Shown: positions 52,581 through 62,681, counted from the first letter of the stretch. The stretch: DNA of 64,000 nt from Clostridium brassicae (GCF_026738875.1 NZ_JAPQFJ010000010.1:91780-155779), one strand, 5' to 3'. A program made the numbers and translations. Notes: a model not told the origin generated them from the letters alone.

Positions 52581-52610
52581 ATTTGAATAAGTGTAAACAC
52601 TTATTCAAAT
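52581..52610. promoter_or_regulatory. 30-base near-perfect palindrome
   Basis: ATTTGAATAAGTGT (52581-52594) and ACACTTATTCAAAT (52597-52610) are perfect inverted arms two bases apart. It lies between divergent genes (51562- and 52681+), the position expected of an operator; a two-base loop argues against an RNA hairpin. Confidence 0.6.
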
Positions 52611-52680
52611 AAAATTTTAATTAAATATGGTAGAATAACAAAGGAGTGTAATAAAATAATTTTGAAGGGATGTGAATAAA

Positions 52681-53835
52681 TTGATTTTAATTGAAAATGG
52701 AAAGATATATACAATGACAGGTAAAAATTATGTTAATGGTAGCGTACTTATACATGAAGGAAAGATTATAGATGTAGGTGAAAAAATACGTGTCAAAAAA
52801 GATGTTAAGAGAATAGATGCAAAAGGAGGATGGGTTTTACCTGGATTTATTGAAGCTCATTGTCATATTGGGATAAATGAACAGGATATGGGATTTGAAG
52901 GTTTAGATGTGAACGAATCTACTGATCCAATTACACCGGAGTTAAGAGCTATTGATGCTATAAATCCTATGGATTCAGCTTTTAAGGATGCAATAAAAGC
53001 AGGAGTCACAACTGTCATGACAGGACCAGGGAGTGCTAATGTTATAGGTGGACAATTTGTAGCTATGAAAACAAAAGGTAATTGTATAGAAAACATGATT
53101 TTATTAGAAAAAGCTGCTATAAAGGTAGCTTTGGGAGAAAATCCTAAAAGGGTATATAGAGAGAAAAAGAGAATGCCTTCTACTAGAATGGCTACTGCCA
53201 GTTTATTAAGAGAAACTCTTTTTAAAGCAAAGCAATATAAATTAAAAAAAGAAAAAGCTATTAAAGAAGAAAGAGACTTTGAAGAAAATTTAAAAATGGA
53301 AGCTCTAATAGATGTAATAGATAAAAAAATACCTCTAAAAGCCCATTGCCATAGGGCAGACGATATATTAACAGCTATTAGGATCGCTAAAGAATTTGAT
53401 GTTAATATGACTTTAGATCATTGTACTGAGGGACATTTAATTAGTGATTATATAAAGGATTCTGGAAAAAGTGCAATTGTTGGTCCAACGCTTACTTCTA
53501 GATCCAAAATAGAAGTTAAAAATAAAACGTTTAAAACAGCTGGTGTTTTAAATAAAAAAGGTGTGAAAGTCGCTATCACTACAGACCATCCAGTTGTTCC
53601 TATTGAGTATTTACCTATATGCGCTGCCTTTGCTGCTAAAGAAGGTTTAGAAATAAATGAAGCACTAAAAGCTATAACAATTAATGCAGCAGAAATTTGT
53701 GGAATAGAAGACAGAGTGGGAAGTATAGAGATAGGAAAAGATGCAGATATAGTAATTTTTGATGGAAATCCATTAGAGATATTTACTAAAACAATGTACA
53801 CTATTATAAATGGAGAAGTAGTATATAGTATGTAG
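52681..53835 (+). CDS. amidohydrolase
   Basis: A 384-residue metal-dependent hydrolase of the imidazolonepropionase/dihydroorotase-like group: GGWVLPGFIEAHCHIG (metal HxH), VTTVMTGPGSANVIGGQFVA, KAHCHRADD, LDHCTEGH, AITTDHPVVP (metal Asp) and a C-terminal IEIGKDADIVIFDGNPL. Substrate not assignable. TTG 52681 gives the typical MILIENGKIYT start; GTG 52672 is too close to the AAGGGA site. Confidence 0.88.
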   Translation: MILIENGKIYTMTGKNYVNGSVLIHEGKIIDVGEKIRVKKDVKRIDAKGGWVLPGFIEAHCHIGINEQDMGFEGLDVNESTDPITPELRAIDAINPMDSAFKDAIKAGVTTVMTGPGSANVIGGQFVAMKTKGNCIENMILLEKAAIKVALGENPKRVYREKKRMPSTRMATASLLRETLFKAKQYKLKKEKAIKEERDFEENLKMEALIDVIDKKIPLKAHCHRADDILTAIRIAKEFDVNMTLDHCTEGHLISDYIKDSGKSAIVGPTLTSRSKIEVKNKTFKTAGVLNKKGVKVAITTDHPVVPIEYLPICAAFAAKEGLEINEALKAITINAAEICGIEDRVGSIEIGKDADIVIFDGNPLEIFTKTMYTIINGEVVYSM

Positions 53836-54137
53836 GGTATATCTATTGCTTTAAAACGAGATTTATAATATTAATTTAAGCCCAATAAAATTAATGAGCT
53901 AAACTTTAAGTAATAAAGCTAGAATAATATAGTGTACTTAGTTATGTTAGAAAAGTTAATTATATAAAGGAACTGTTATGGTTGTATAATAATCATAGCA
54001 GTTTTTATATGGAATAAATTTCAAGAAAAGTGTTGAAAAAATATGTAAAATATGGTATAAAAATATTGAATTTAAAAAAAATACATATTTTAAAGTTGAA
54101 GAAATGTAGAAGCACTACATAAGAGGAGGAAAAATAA
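53836..54137. other. intergenic region with terminator
   Basis: AACTGTTATGGTT (53971-53983) pairs with AATCATAGCAGTT (53991-54003) including two G-U pairs, then TTTATAT: the amidohydrolase terminator. The rest is AT-rich without a gene. Confidence 0.7.
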
Positions 54138-54323
54138 TTGAAATTATATAAATATATTGGTGGAAAAACTGAGAATATTGTTGAAAGAGAAATAAAAAAT
54201 CTAAAACATAAGTTTAATGATTTAATAGTTAATAAAAATATTATGGATTGTGAAGTGGTGGAACTTAGTAAAAATATAGATGAATTATTGATACACTATA
54301 TAAAATTTAATGTGAAAATATGA
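54138..54323 (+). CDS. Spo0E-like aspartyl-phosphate phosphatase
   Basis: A 61-residue two-helix protein of the Spo0E family. Helix one is IVEREIKNLKHKFNDLI; helix two carries the signature SKNIDELL (residues 44-51), equivalent to SQELDKLI, with its catalytic Asp at D48. Such proteins dephosphorylate Spo0A~P and delay sporulation. TTG start eight bases after GAGGAGG. It stands alone, closed by the inverted repeat at 54325. Confidence 0.82.
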   Translation: MKLYKYIGGKTENIVEREIKNLKHKFNDLIVNKNIMDCEVVELSKNIDELLIHYIKFNVKI

Positions 54324-54324
54324 A

Positions 54325-54382
54325 TATATACTTTATCCAAACAAAATATAAATATATATACTTTGTTTGGATAAAGTATATA
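54325..54382. repeat. 21-bp perfect inverted repeat
   Basis: Arms 54325-54345 and 54362-54382 are perfectly complementary (ACTTTATCCAAACAAA and its inverse) around 16 bases. It could end the Spo0E-like transcript, but no T tract follows. Confidence 0.7.
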
Positions 54383-54457
54383 AAGTGAAATAATTTTAGC
54401 ATAGTATATAATTATCCAAATATTCAATATATATCTTTTAAAATAAAATATTTTTTA

Positions 54458-54486
54458 TTGACAGATATAAAAAAATATTTTATTAT
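54458..54486 (+). promoter_or_regulatory. promoter of the ribose operon
   Basis: TTGACA (54458-54463), a 17-base spacer and TATTAT (54481-54486); start near 54493, inside the operator pair. Confidence 0.9.
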
Positions 54487-54490
54487 TTAG

Positions 54491-54518
54491 TTAACCGATT
54501 AAGTAAACCGATTAAGTA
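54491..54518 (+). promoter_or_regulatory. tandem LacI-type operators (RbsR)
   Basis: A 13-base unit AACCGATTAAGTA is directly repeated (54493-54505, 54506-54518). Each contains a near-palindrome TTAACCGATTAA / TAAACCGATTAA with the central CG typical of LacI-family sites. Overlap with the start of transcription fits repression by the RbsR encoded at 59532. Confidence 0.85.
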
Positions 54519-54540
54519 AGCAAAAAGGAGGAAATACCTT

Positions 54541-55470
54541 GTGAACAATATATGTGTGTTAGGTAGCATAAATATGGATGTGGTTTTAAAAGTAAATAGA
54601 ATGCCTAAAGTTGGAGAAACAATATTTTCTACGGACATTAAAAATATACCTGGTGGTAAAGGCGCTAATCAAGCAGTGGCATGTTCTCGACTTGGTGCAA
54701 ACGTATACATGATTTCTAAAGTTGGTATGGATGGAAATGGGCAAGTTTTAGTCAAAGAACTTCTAAAAGATAATATAAATGTAGATTTTGTATTTAGAGA
54801 AGAAAAATTTTTAACAGGAATGGCAATGATAACTGTAGATAAAGAGGCTAATAATTCTATTATTGTAGCATCTGGGGCCAATATGTATATAGAAAAATCA
54901 GAAATAAATAAAGCTAGAGAAGCTATAGAAAAAAGTGATATAGTTATAGCTCAATTCGAAACACCTGTAGAAGCAACTATACAAGCTTTTAAAATTGCAA
55001 AAGAAAGTAATAAAACTACAATTTTAAATCCTGCTCCTGCAAAAAAGATAGATAAAGAACTACTTAAGTATACTGACATTATTATTCCAAATGAAACTGA
55101 AGCTTTTGAAATTACAGGAGTAGAAGTTAAAGATTTAGAGGATGCAGAAAAAGCTTCAAGGGTTCTCTTTAAAGAAGGAGTAAAATGTGTAATTATAACG
55201 TTGGGTTCTAAAGGTGCAGCTGTAATTACTAAAGAAGATTCAGAAATGGTTTCTGCTTTTAAAGTTGAAGCTTTAGATACAACTGCAGCGGGAGACAGTT
55301 TTATAGGGGCTTTTGCCAGCAATTTGAGTGTAGAAAATTTAAATTTTGATAATATAAGATTATCTGTAAAATTTGGCAATAAGGTATCTTCAATTGCAGT
55401 TCAAAGAGAAGGAGCTCAGCCTTCTATTCCTTATTTAAGAGAAATAAAAGAAATATATGTGGAGGAATAA
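54541..55470 (+). CDS. rbsK: ribokinase
   Basis: Phosphorylates D-ribose to ribose 5-phosphate after import. A 309-residue PfkB-family kinase: [37 protein letters not shown], and the ATP/anion-hole signature [13 protein letters not shown] with its catalytic Asp. GTG start after AAAGGAGG. First gene of rbsKDACB, ending two bases before rbsD. Confidence 0.95.
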   Translation: MNNICVLGSINMDVVLKVNRMPKVGETIFSTDIKNIPGGKGANQAVACSRLGANVYMISKVGMDGNGQVLVKELLKDNINVDFVFREEKFLTGMAMITVDKEANNSIIVASGANMYIEKSEINKAREAIEKSDIVIAQFETPVEATIQAFKIAKESNKTTILNPAPAKKIDKELLKYTDIIIPNETEAFEITGVEVKDLEDAEKASRVLFKEGVKCVIITLGSKGAAVITKEDSEMVSAFKVEALDTTAAGDSFIGAFASNLSVENLNFDNIRLSVKFGNKVSSIAVQREGAQPSIPYLREIKEIYVEE

Positions 55471-55472
55471 AA

Positions 55473-55868
55473 ATGAAAAAAACACCATTACTAAATAGTA
55501 CTATATCGGAAATGATAGCGAAGATGGGGCATAACGATACTATAGCTATAGGAGACTGTGGATTACCAATACCAGATTGCACGAAAAGGATAGATTTAGC
55601 TCTTGTAAAAGGGATTCCAACTTTTGAAGATACATTAAAAGCTGTGTTGCTAGAACAACAAGTTGAAGAAGTTATAGTTGCGAAAGAAACTAAAGAAGTA
55701 AGTCCACATGTTTTTGAAATTATTAAAAATGAAGTAGGGGATGTAAAGATAACGTTTATTTCTCATGAGGAACTTAAAGAAGAACTTAAAAATTGTAAGG
55801 GAGTAATTAGAACAGGAGAACAAACTTCTTATGCAAATGTAATTTTAAAATCAGGCGTTGTTTTTTAA
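55473..55868 (+). CDS. rbsD: D-ribose pyranase
   Basis: A 131-residue enzyme that interconverts pyranose and furanose forms of ribose so that RbsK can use it. [20 protein letters not shown] with the catalytic His, [25 protein letters not shown] and the C-terminal [14 protein letters not shown] are diagnostic. Between rbsK (2-base gap) and rbsA (11-base gap). Confidence 0.95.
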   Translation: MKKTPLLNSTISEMIAKMGHNDTIAIGDCGLPIPDCTKRIDLALVKGIPTFEDTLKAVLLEQQVEEVIVAKETKEVSPHVFEIIKNEVGDVKITFISHEELKEELKNCKGVIRTGEQTSYANVILKSGVVF

Positions 55869-55879
55869 GGAGGATTACG

Positions 55880-57397
55880 ATGGAAAATCAAAAGAAACCT
55901 ATGCTCCAAATGATTGATATTAAGAAATATTTCCCGGGAGTTAAAGCTTTAGATGGGGTTAATCTTAATGCTTATGGTGGAGAAGTTTTAGCTTTGTTAG
56001 GAGAAAACGGTGCCGGAAAATCTACTCTTATGAAGATATTAAGTGGAGTATATAAAAAAGACTCAGGAAAAATTCTTATAGAGGGGGAAGAAGTAGAACC
56101 TTCTAATATAAAGGAAGCAGAAAAATTGGGAGTTGCTATAATTCATCAGGAATTAAGTGTTTTACCTAATTTAACAGTAGAAGAAAATATATTTTTAGGG
56201 AACGAAAGGTATAGCAAATATACTAGAAAGATAAATAAAAAACTATTAAGAGAAAGAAGTACTATGTTTTTAGAACAGATAGGATGTAAGGTGAATCCAG
56301 ATGCTTTGGTTAAAGATATAAATGTAGGTGATCAGCAGATGATAGAAATTGCTAAGGCTTTAACCAAGAATTCTAGAATCATAATAATGGATGAACCTAC
56401 AACAGCTCTTACTGAAGTTGAAACAAAAAAACTGTTTGAAGTTGTTAATAAACTTAAAGAAAAAGGCATAGCAGTTATTTATATATCTCATAGAATGGAA
56501 GAGATATTTACTATATGTGATAAAGTTACAGTTTTAAGAGATGGAAAATATGTAGGGGAATCTTTAACTAAAGATGTAAGCTATGATGAATTAATTAGTA
56601 TGATGGTAGGAAGAAAATTAGAAGAGCAATTTCCATATAAAAAAGTTAAACCTGGAAAAATGCTTATGAAAGTTGAAAATTTAAATTATAAGAATAAAGT
56701 TAAGGATATAAATTTTGAAGTTAAAGAAGGAGAGATATTGGGAATAGCAGGGCTTATGGGCTCAGGAAGAACTGAACTTGCTAAAACTATATTTGGAGAA
56801 TATAAGAAAGAATCAGGTGAAATATTTATTGAAAATGAAAAAGTAGTTATAAATTCACCTAAATATGCTATAAAAAATGGAGTATGTTATTTATCTGAGG
56901 ATAGAAAAAAAGAGGGATTAGTCCTTGGAATGACTGTTGGAGATAATATGACTATTTCAAACTTAGTTAAATATGAAAATTCTATAAAAAGAATTGATAA
57001 GGTAAGAGAGAAAAAGGATGTAGAAGAATATATTAAAAAGCTATCTGTAAAGACACCTAGCTCTGATCAAATAATTAAAAACTTAAGTGGAGGAAATCAG
57101 CAAAAAGCAATACTTGCAAAATGGATTATGTTATCTCCAAAGGTTTTGATTATAGATGAACCTACTAAGGGAATAGATGTGGGAGCTAAAAAAGAAATTT
57201 ATGAGGTCTTAAACGAATTAAAAGAAATGGGAAAGGCTATTATAATGATATCTTCAGATATGCCAGAAGTTCTTGGTGTAAGCGATAGGATATTAGTTAT
57301 GCATGAAGGAAAAATTACAGGTGAGCTAAGTCATGAAGAAGCAAATCAAGAAAAAATAATGAAGTATGCTGTTGTAGCTACTCATGAAAATCAATAA
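55880..57397 (+). CDS. rbsA: ribose ABC transporter ATPase
   Basis: A 505-residue protein with two fused ATPase domains. Domain one: [40 protein letters not shown]. Domain two, from about residue 255, has [20 protein letters not shown] (the usual degenerate Walker A of sugar transporters), [14 protein letters not shown] and [12 protein letters not shown]. Energises ribose import with RbsC and RbsB. AAGGAGG site. Confidence 0.95.
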   Translation: MENQKKPMLQMIDIKKYFPGVKALDGVNLNAYGGEVLALLGENGAGKSTLMKILSGVYKKDSGKILIEGEEVEPSNIKEAEKLGVAIIHQELSVLPNLTVEENIFLGNERYSKYTRKINKKLLRERSTMFLEQIGCKVNPDALVKDINVGDQQMIEIAKALTKNSRIIIMDEPTTALTEVETKKLFEVVNKLKEKGIAVIYISHRMEEIFTICDKVTVLRDGKYVGESLTKDVSYDELISMMVGRKLEEQFPYKKVKPGKMLMKVENLNYKNKVKDINFEVKEGEILGIAGLMGSGRTELAKTIFGEYKKESGEIFIENEKVVINSPKYAIKNGVCYLSEDRKKEGLVLGMTVGDNMTISNLVKYENSIKRIDKVREKKDVEEYIKKLSVKTPSSDQIIKNLSGGNQQKAILAKWIMLSPKVLIIDEPTKGIDVGAKKEIYEVLNELKEMGKAIIMISSDMPEVLGVSDRILVMHEGKITGELSHEEANQEKIMKYAVVATHENQ

Positions 57398-57416
57398 AGA
57401 ACAAAGGAGAAAGTGT

Positions 57417-58346
57417 ATGAAAAACGATTTAAAAAAGAATTTATTAAAATATAAATCACTTTTAGGTCTAATAGTTTTGTGTATTGTAGTAGCAATTATT
57501 TCACCGAGATTTTTAACTGTATCTAATATTAAAAATGTTCTTACTCAGGTTTCAGTAAATACAGTTATTGCAGTTGGAATGACTTTTGTAATACTAACTG
57601 GAGGAATAGATTTATCAGTAGGTTCAACATTGGCTATATGTGGAGCTGTAGCTGCAGCTATTACTAAAGGAACAGGAAATGTTTTCATGGCTATTGTTGT
57701 ATCTTTAATTATTGGGGCTGTAGTTGGGTTTATCAATGGTTTTTTTGTTTCAAAAGGGAAAATACAAGCTTTTATTGTTACTTTAGCTACCATGACTATA
57801 TTTAGAGGAGTTACACAAGTATATACCAATGGTACTCCTATTTCAGGACTTGGCAAGGATTTTGGAGTAATAGGAAATAAAACTTTATTGCAGATACCGA
57901 TACCGGTAGTTATTACTATAGTTGTATTTCTTATTGCTTATTATGTATTAAGTGAAACAAGATATGGAAGATATTTATATGCTTTAGGTGGAAATGAAGA
58001 TTCAGCAAGACTTTCAGGAATTAATACAAATAGAACAAAGACAGCAGTTTACATTATTTCCGGTATAACAGCGGCTATAAGTGGAATAATAGTTACAAGT
58101 AGAATTGGTTCTGCATCAGCTACTGCTGGGGTAGGGTATGAACTTGATGCGATTGCTGCAGTTGTACTTGGCGGAACAAGTTTATCAGGCGGGGAAGGTA
58201 GTGTAGCAGGTACGATAATAGGAGCACTTATTATTGGAGTATTAAATAATGGGCTCAATCTTATGAATGTATCACCTTATTATCAATTAATTGTTAAAGG
58301 ATTAGTAATTTTATTAGCTGTTATGATTGACAAAAAAAATAAATAA
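57417..58346 (+). CDS. rbsC: ribose ABC transporter permease
   Basis: A 309-residue permease of about ten helices: VGMTFVILTGGIDLSVGSTL and AVVLGGTSLSGGEGSVAGTI are RbsC hallmarks. ATG 57417 follows AAAGGAG by eight bases; the ATG at 57384, within rbsA, has no ribosome site. rbsB follows after 34 bases. Confidence 0.95.
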   Translation: MKNDLKKNLLKYKSLLGLIVLCIVVAIISPRFLTVSNIKNVLTQVSVNTVIAVGMTFVILTGGIDLSVGSTLAICGAVAAAITKGTGNVFMAIVVSLIIGAVVGFINGFFVSKGKIQAFIVTLATMTIFRGVTQVYTNGTPISGLGKDFGVIGNKTLLQIPIPVVITIVVFLIAYYVLSETRYGRYLYALGGNEDSARLSGINTNRTKTAVYIISGITAAISGIIVTSRIGSASATAGVGYELDAIAAVVLGGTSLSGGEGSVAGTIIGALIIGVLNNGLNLMNVSPYYQLIVKGLVILLAVMIDKKNK

Positions 58347-58380
58347 TTAAAAAACTAAAGTAAAAAAGGAGGATATGCAA

Positions 58381-59316
58381 ATGAAAAAAAGACTTACTTC
58401 AATTTTATCTGTAATTTTAATGATTTTCTTTATTGGAGGAACTGTAGGGTGCGCAAAGAAAACAGCAGAAAAGCCTGCTGAAGGAGAACAAAAAGGTAAT
58501 AAAGTAGGTATGGTATTGTCTACTCTTAATAATCCTTTCTTTGTTTCAATGAAAGAAGGAGCGGAAAAGAAAGCTAGAGAAATGGGATATGAACTAATAG
58601 TATTAGATTCTCAAAATGATTCTTCTAAAGAGAGATCTAATGTAGAAGATTTAATTCAAAAAGGAGTTAAAGTCTTGATAATTAATCCAACAGATAGTGA
58701 TGCAGTGGCAAATTCAGTTCAAGCTGCTAATGATGCAAAAATACCTGTTATAACTGTAGATAGACAATCTAATGGTGGAGAGATTATAAGTCATATAGCT
58801 TCTGATAATGTAAAAGGTGGAGAAATGGCGGCTAACTACATTGTAGAAAAATTAAAAGATAAAAAAGAGATAAAATTAGTTGAGCTTCAAGGAATACCAG
58901 GAGCGTCAGCGACAAGAGAAAGAGGAGAAGGATTCCATAAAGTTATAGATGTAAAAAATAATATTAAAGTGATATCAAGCCAAGCTGCTGATTTTGATAG
59001 AACAAAAGGACTAAATGTAATGGAAAATGTAATTCAAGCACAACCTCAATTTGATGCAGTATTTGCACATAATGATGAAATGGCTCTTGGTGCAGTAAAA
59101 GCATTAAAAACTGCAAATAAAAAAGTTATTATAGTAGGCTTTGATGGTAATCAAGACGCTAAAGATGCTATTTCAAAAGGAGAAATGACTGCAACAGTAG
59201 CTCAACAACCTGATTTAATGGGAATTGCTGCAGTAGAAAATGCTGATAAGGTAATAAAAGGCGAAACTGTAGAAAAAACAATTCCAGTAGAACTTAAACT
59301 TATCGAAAAAAAATAA
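58381..59316 (+). CDS. rbsB: ribose-binding lipoprotein
   Basis: A 311-residue periplasmic-binding-type lipoprotein (lipobox TVGC) with GMVLSTLNNPFFVSMKEGAE, INPTDSDAVANSVQAANDA, DRQSNGGEIISHIASDN and AVFAHNDEMALGAVKAL. It binds ribose outside the cell and delivers it to RbsAC. ATG 58381 lies eight bases after GGAGG; ATG 58375 is too close. Confidence 0.94.
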   Translation: MKKRLTSILSVILMIFFIGGTVGCAKKTAEKPAEGEQKGNKVGMVLSTLNNPFFVSMKEGAEKKAREMGYELIVLDSQNDSSKERSNVEDLIQKGVKVLIINPTDSDAVANSVQAANDAKIPVITVDRQSNGGEIISHIASDNVKGGEMAANYIVEKLKDKKEIKLVELQGIPGASATRERGEGFHKVIDVKNNIKVISSQAADFDRTKGLNVMENVIQAQPQFDAVFAHNDEMALGAVKALKTANKKVIIVGFDGNQDAKDAISKGEMTATVAQQPDLMGIAAVENADKVIKGETVEKTIPVELKLIEKK

Positions 59317-59333
59317 GATAAACCAAATCTTTT

Positions 59334-59370
59334 AATTAGAAAACGTCGATAATTTCGACGTTTTCTAATT
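59334..59370 (+). terminator. terminator after rbsB
   Basis: A 16-bp perfect stem (AGAAAACGTCGA core, 59334-59349 with 59355-59370). The T residues lie in the right arm; the base after it is G. Confidence 0.75.
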
Positions 59371-59392
59371 GTACATTTATATATTTTAATAC

Positions 59393-59480
59393 TTTATCCA
59401 ATTGATACTGATGCTGGATAATAATTTCTAATTATTGGGGAGTTTAAAGTCTCATTTGAAGCCAAGAGTCCTATTTATCT
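59393..59480. repeat. dispersed repeat, copy B
   Basis: CTGGATAATAATTTCTAA, GTTTAAAGTCTCATTTGAAGC and CCAAGAGTCCTATTTAT align with 15840-15910. It lies in the leader of rbsR, as copy A lies in the leader of the aspartate kinase gene. Confidence 0.55.
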
Positions 59481-59531
59481 GTTATAATATATTGTGTTAT
59501 ATTAATAAGTATGAAGGAGCTACATAAAAAT

Positions 59532-60527
59532 ATGAACAAAGTTACAATGAAGGATATAGCAAATATAGCTGGTGTATCTAAGGCTACTGTTTCCATGGTT
59601 TTAAACAATAAAGCTATTAGCATAAGTGATAATACAAAGGAAAGAATATTAAAAATTGCTAAGGAATTAAATTATATACCTAATGGAGTTGCTAGAAGCT
59701 TAAGTACAAATAAGTCTCAAACTATAGGAATAATTGTACCAGATATAATTAATCCTTTCTTTTCAGAAATAGCTAGAGCAATTGAAGATACTGCTAATAA
59801 GTTAGAGTATAATGTTATATTTTGTAATACAGACAGTAATAGTAAAAAAGAAGAAAAATACATAAAACTTCTTATAAGTAAATTAGTAGATGGTGTGATA
59901 TTTATAACTGGAGAAGGAGATATACATAGCTTAGATATATTAAATAAAAATAATATTCCTTTTGTTCTTGTAGATAGAGATATAAGCAATAAAGAGAATT
60001 ATTGTGGTGTTTACTGTTTAAATGAAGAGGGAGTAAGGGAAGGAGTAGAATATTTATTACAGAATGGAAAGAAAAAGATCGCTTTTGTAAGTGGAAATAA
60101 AAGTTTAAAAATATCATTTCAAAGAATTAAGGGATATAAAGATGTAATGATGGAACACAATTTATATGATGAAAATTTAATTTTTGAAGGTGATTTTACT
60201 ATTGAAGGTGGCATGAAGATTACAGAAGAGATAATTAATTACGATAAAAATATTGAAGCTATCTTCTACAGTAATGATATAATGGCATTAGGCGGAATGA
60301 AGTTTCTTGTAAGAAAGGGTTATAATATACCTAATGACATAAGTATTATAGGATTTGATAATATAAAAATTTCAAATTTTGTTGAACCTGAATTAACTAC
60401 TATAGCCCAACCTATTTATGAAATGGGTGAAAAAGCTTGTCAAGTACTTATTGAGATAATAAATGGGAATCCATCTAGAAAGCAGATGTATTTTAAACCT
60501 AAATTAATAGTTAGAGGAACTACGTAA
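59532..60527 (+). CDS. rbsR: LacI-family repressor of the ribose operon
   Basis: A 331-residue repressor. The helix-turn-helix VTMKDIANIAGVSKATVSMV is followed by the hinge helix YIPNGVARSL and a sugar-binding domain (IGIIVPDIINPFFSEIARAI, VDRDISNKENYCGV, AIFYSNDIMALGG). Ribose is inferred from position next to rbsKDACB and the LacI-type operators at 54491. ATG 59532 has AAGGAG 12 bases upstream; ATG 59511 has no site but is possible. Confidence 0.88.
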   Translation: MNKVTMKDIANIAGVSKATVSMVLNNKAISISDNTKERILKIAKELNYIPNGVARSLSTNKSQTIGIIVPDIINPFFSEIARAIEDTANKLEYNVIFCNTDSNSKKEEKYIKLLISKLVDGVIFITGEGDIHSLDILNKNNIPFVLVDRDISNKENYCGVYCLNEEGVREGVEYLLQNGKKKIAFVSGNKSLKISFQRIKGYKDVMMEHNLYDENLIFEGDFTIEGGMKITEEIINYDKNIEAIFYSNDIMALGGMKFLVRKGYNIPNDISIIGFDNIKISNFVEPELTTIAQPIYEMGEKACQVLIEIINGNPSRKQMYFKPKLIVRGTT

Positions 60528-60701
60528 TATACTAAATAACATGTTACTAATAAAGGGTAATTAAGAGGAAATTAATTACCTTTTATTAGTAATTACCATT
60601 ATCAATTGATAATAAAAATTACAAAGAAAAATAGTTGCATATTACATATATAGTGCATATAATGTATAGTATATATTATCAATTGGAAATGGGGAATGAA
60701 A

Positions 60702-61571
60702 TTGGAGCCAAAGGAAAGACTTCGAATAGGGAATAGAATATCTAAGATAACTATAGTTGTAAATGTAATATTATCTATAGTGAAAGTGGTTGCAGGAATT
60801 TTTGGAAAGAGTAGTGCTATGATATCAGATGGAGTACATTCTTTATCAGATGTTATGAGTACGTTTTGTGTTATGATAGGGTTGAAAATGTCACAGAAAC
60901 CTGGAGATGTTGATCATCCTTATGGACATGAAAAATATGAGCCTGTTTTTGCTAAAATGCTTGCTGTTATTTTGGGGACTACAGGTATAATGATTGGATA
61001 TAAGTCCATACAAATAATTAGATTAGGACAATATAATATTCCAGGTAAAATAACTATTTTTGCTGCTCTCTTGTCAATTATTACAAAAGAATGGATGTAT
61101 AGATATACAATTAAAGGAGCTAAAAAAATAGATAGTTCTGCTCTTCTTGCAGATGCTTGGCATCATAGGTCAGATGCATTTTCATCTATTGGGACTTTAA
61201 TAGGAGTGGTTGGTGCAAGAATAGGCTATCCAATTTTAGATCCAATAGCTTCAATAGTTATATGTATAATAATACTTAAGGTTGCAGTAGAGATATATAT
61301 TGGAGCAGTAAATCAATTAATGGATTGTGCTGCAGATAAAGATACGATTAATAAAATAATAAAAGATATTGAAGGTATAAGTGGAGTTCTTAAAATAGAT
61401 GATTTAAAAACAAGAGTACATGCAAGTAGATTGTATGTTGATGTTGAGATATCAGTAAGCAAGGAGTTATCACTATTAGATGCGCATGATATAGCAGAAA
61501 AAGTTCACTTTAAAATAGAGGAAAGTAATTCTAAAGTAAAACATTGCATGGTACATGTTAATCCTTATTAA
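60702..61571 (+). CDS. cation diffusion facilitator family transporter
   Basis: A 289-residue metal/proton antiporter with six helices and a C-terminal cytosolic metal-sensing domain. ISDGVHSLSDVMSTF and ADAWHHRSDAFSSIG supply the His/Asp zinc-site residues; DHPYGHEKYEP is the family loop. Exports Zn, Mn, Fe or similar; the metal is not determined. TTG 60702 is six bases after GGGGA; ATG 60696 is adjacent to that site. Confidence 0.9.
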   Translation: MEPKERLRIGNRISKITIVVNVILSIVKVVAGIFGKSSAMISDGVHSLSDVMSTFCVMIGLKMSQKPGDVDHPYGHEKYEPVFAKMLAVILGTTGIMIGYKSIQIIRLGQYNIPGKITIFAALLSIITKEWMYRYTIKGAKKIDSSALLADAWHHRSDAFSSIGTLIGVVGARIGYPILDPIASIVICIIILKVAVEIYIGAVNQLMDCAADKDTINKIIKDIEGISGVLKIDDLKTRVHASRLYVDVEISVSKELSLLDAHDIAEKVHFKIEESNSKVKHCMVHVNPY

Positions 61572-61700
61572 ATAAAAGTAGACAATCGATATTAATAAAG
61601 AGTATAATTTCTATGTATATATAAGTAAGAGTATAATTTTAACATTACTAAACTTATAAAATATAATTATTTAATGAAAATTTTATACAGCAAAAATAAT

Positions 61701-61729
61701 GCCATGTTTTAACAATGTTAAAACATGGC
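61701..61729 (+). promoter_or_regulatory. hairpin in the uppP leader
   Basis: GCCATGTTTTAAC (61701-61713) pairs with GTTAAAACATGGC (61717-61729) on an AAT loop; about 20 bases before the ribosome site. No T tract follows, so it looks like an operator or a transcript-5' stabiliser. Confidence 0.5.
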
Positions 61730-61758
61730 TAATAAAAAACAGAAAGAGAGGGTGGATT

Positions 61759-62616
61759 GTGGTAAATTTTATATTTATACTTAAAGCTATTATTATAGGT
61801 GTAGTAGAAGGAATTACTGAATTTTTACCAGTATCTTCTACAGGGCATATGATTATTGTTGGAAATCTTATAGGGTTTAAAGAGGGAATTCTTCCAAGAA
61901 CTTTATATTCTAAGACATACATAGACATGTTCAATATGGTTATTCAATTAGGAGCTATATTAGCTATAATTTTTTTGTATTGGGGTAAAATCACAGATAC
62001 CTTTAAAGATTTTTGGCCAACTAAGCCTAAATCAGGATTTATGTTTTGGTTTAAGATAGGCGTAGCTTGTATACCAGCGGGAGTACTGGGAATATTATTT
62101 AATGATAAAATAGAAGAAAAACTATTTTATCCAATGCCTGTAATTGCAGCTTTGATAGTTGGAGCGTTATGGATGATTTTTGCTGAAAAAAAATACAGAA
62201 GAAATTTTAAAACAAAATCAATAGACGATATAACAATAAGGCAAGCTTTTGTTATAGGATGTTTTCAATGTTTAGCTTTGTGGCCTGGAATGTCAAGATC
62301 AGCATCTACTATAATAGGTGGTTGGATTAGCGGGCTTTCTACAGTTGCGGCAGCTGAATTTTCTTTCTTTGTGGCTATACCAGTAATGGTAGGTGTTACA
62401 ATTATATCTTTGTCTAAGCATTTAGTAGCTGTAAATGCTATTCAAATTATAGCTTTAGCTGTTGGGTTTATAGTTTCCTTTATTGTTGCGTTGGTTGTTG
62501 TTGATAAATTTATTTCATTTTTAAAGAAGAGACCTATGAGAGTATTTGCTATGTATAGAATATTTGTAGGAGTATTGCTTTTAATATTAGTGTTTACAAA
62601 TGTAGTGAAGTTCTAA
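61759..62616 (+). CDS. uppP: undecaprenyl-diphosphatase
   Basis: Recycles the C55 lipid carrier for peptidoglycan and confers bacitracin tolerance. A 285-residue protein with about eight helices: EGITEFLPVSSTGHM carries the first signature, and GMSRSASTIIGG the second. GTG 61759 is seven bases after AGAGGG; an ATG frame begins at 61699 but lies in the hairpin leader. Transcribed alone to the strong terminator at 62682. Confidence 0.93.
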   Translation: MVNFIFILKAIIIGVVEGITEFLPVSSTGHMIIVGNLIGFKEGILPRTLYSKTYIDMFNMVIQLGAILAIIFLYWGKITDTFKDFWPTKPKSGFMFWFKIGVACIPAGVLGILFNDKIEEKLFYPMPVIAALIVGALWMIFAEKKYRRNFKTKSIDDITIRQAFVIGCFQCLALWPGMSRSASTIIGGWISGLSTVAAAEFSFFVAIPVMVGVTIISLSKHLVAVNAIQIIALAVGFIVSFIVALVVVDKFISFLKKRPMRVFAMYRIFVGVLLLILVFTNVVKF

Positions 62617-62681
62617 TTATATATAAGGGTTTCTAAAATTAAAATGATGTACTTTTATTTATTTTTAGAGAATAAATTCGC

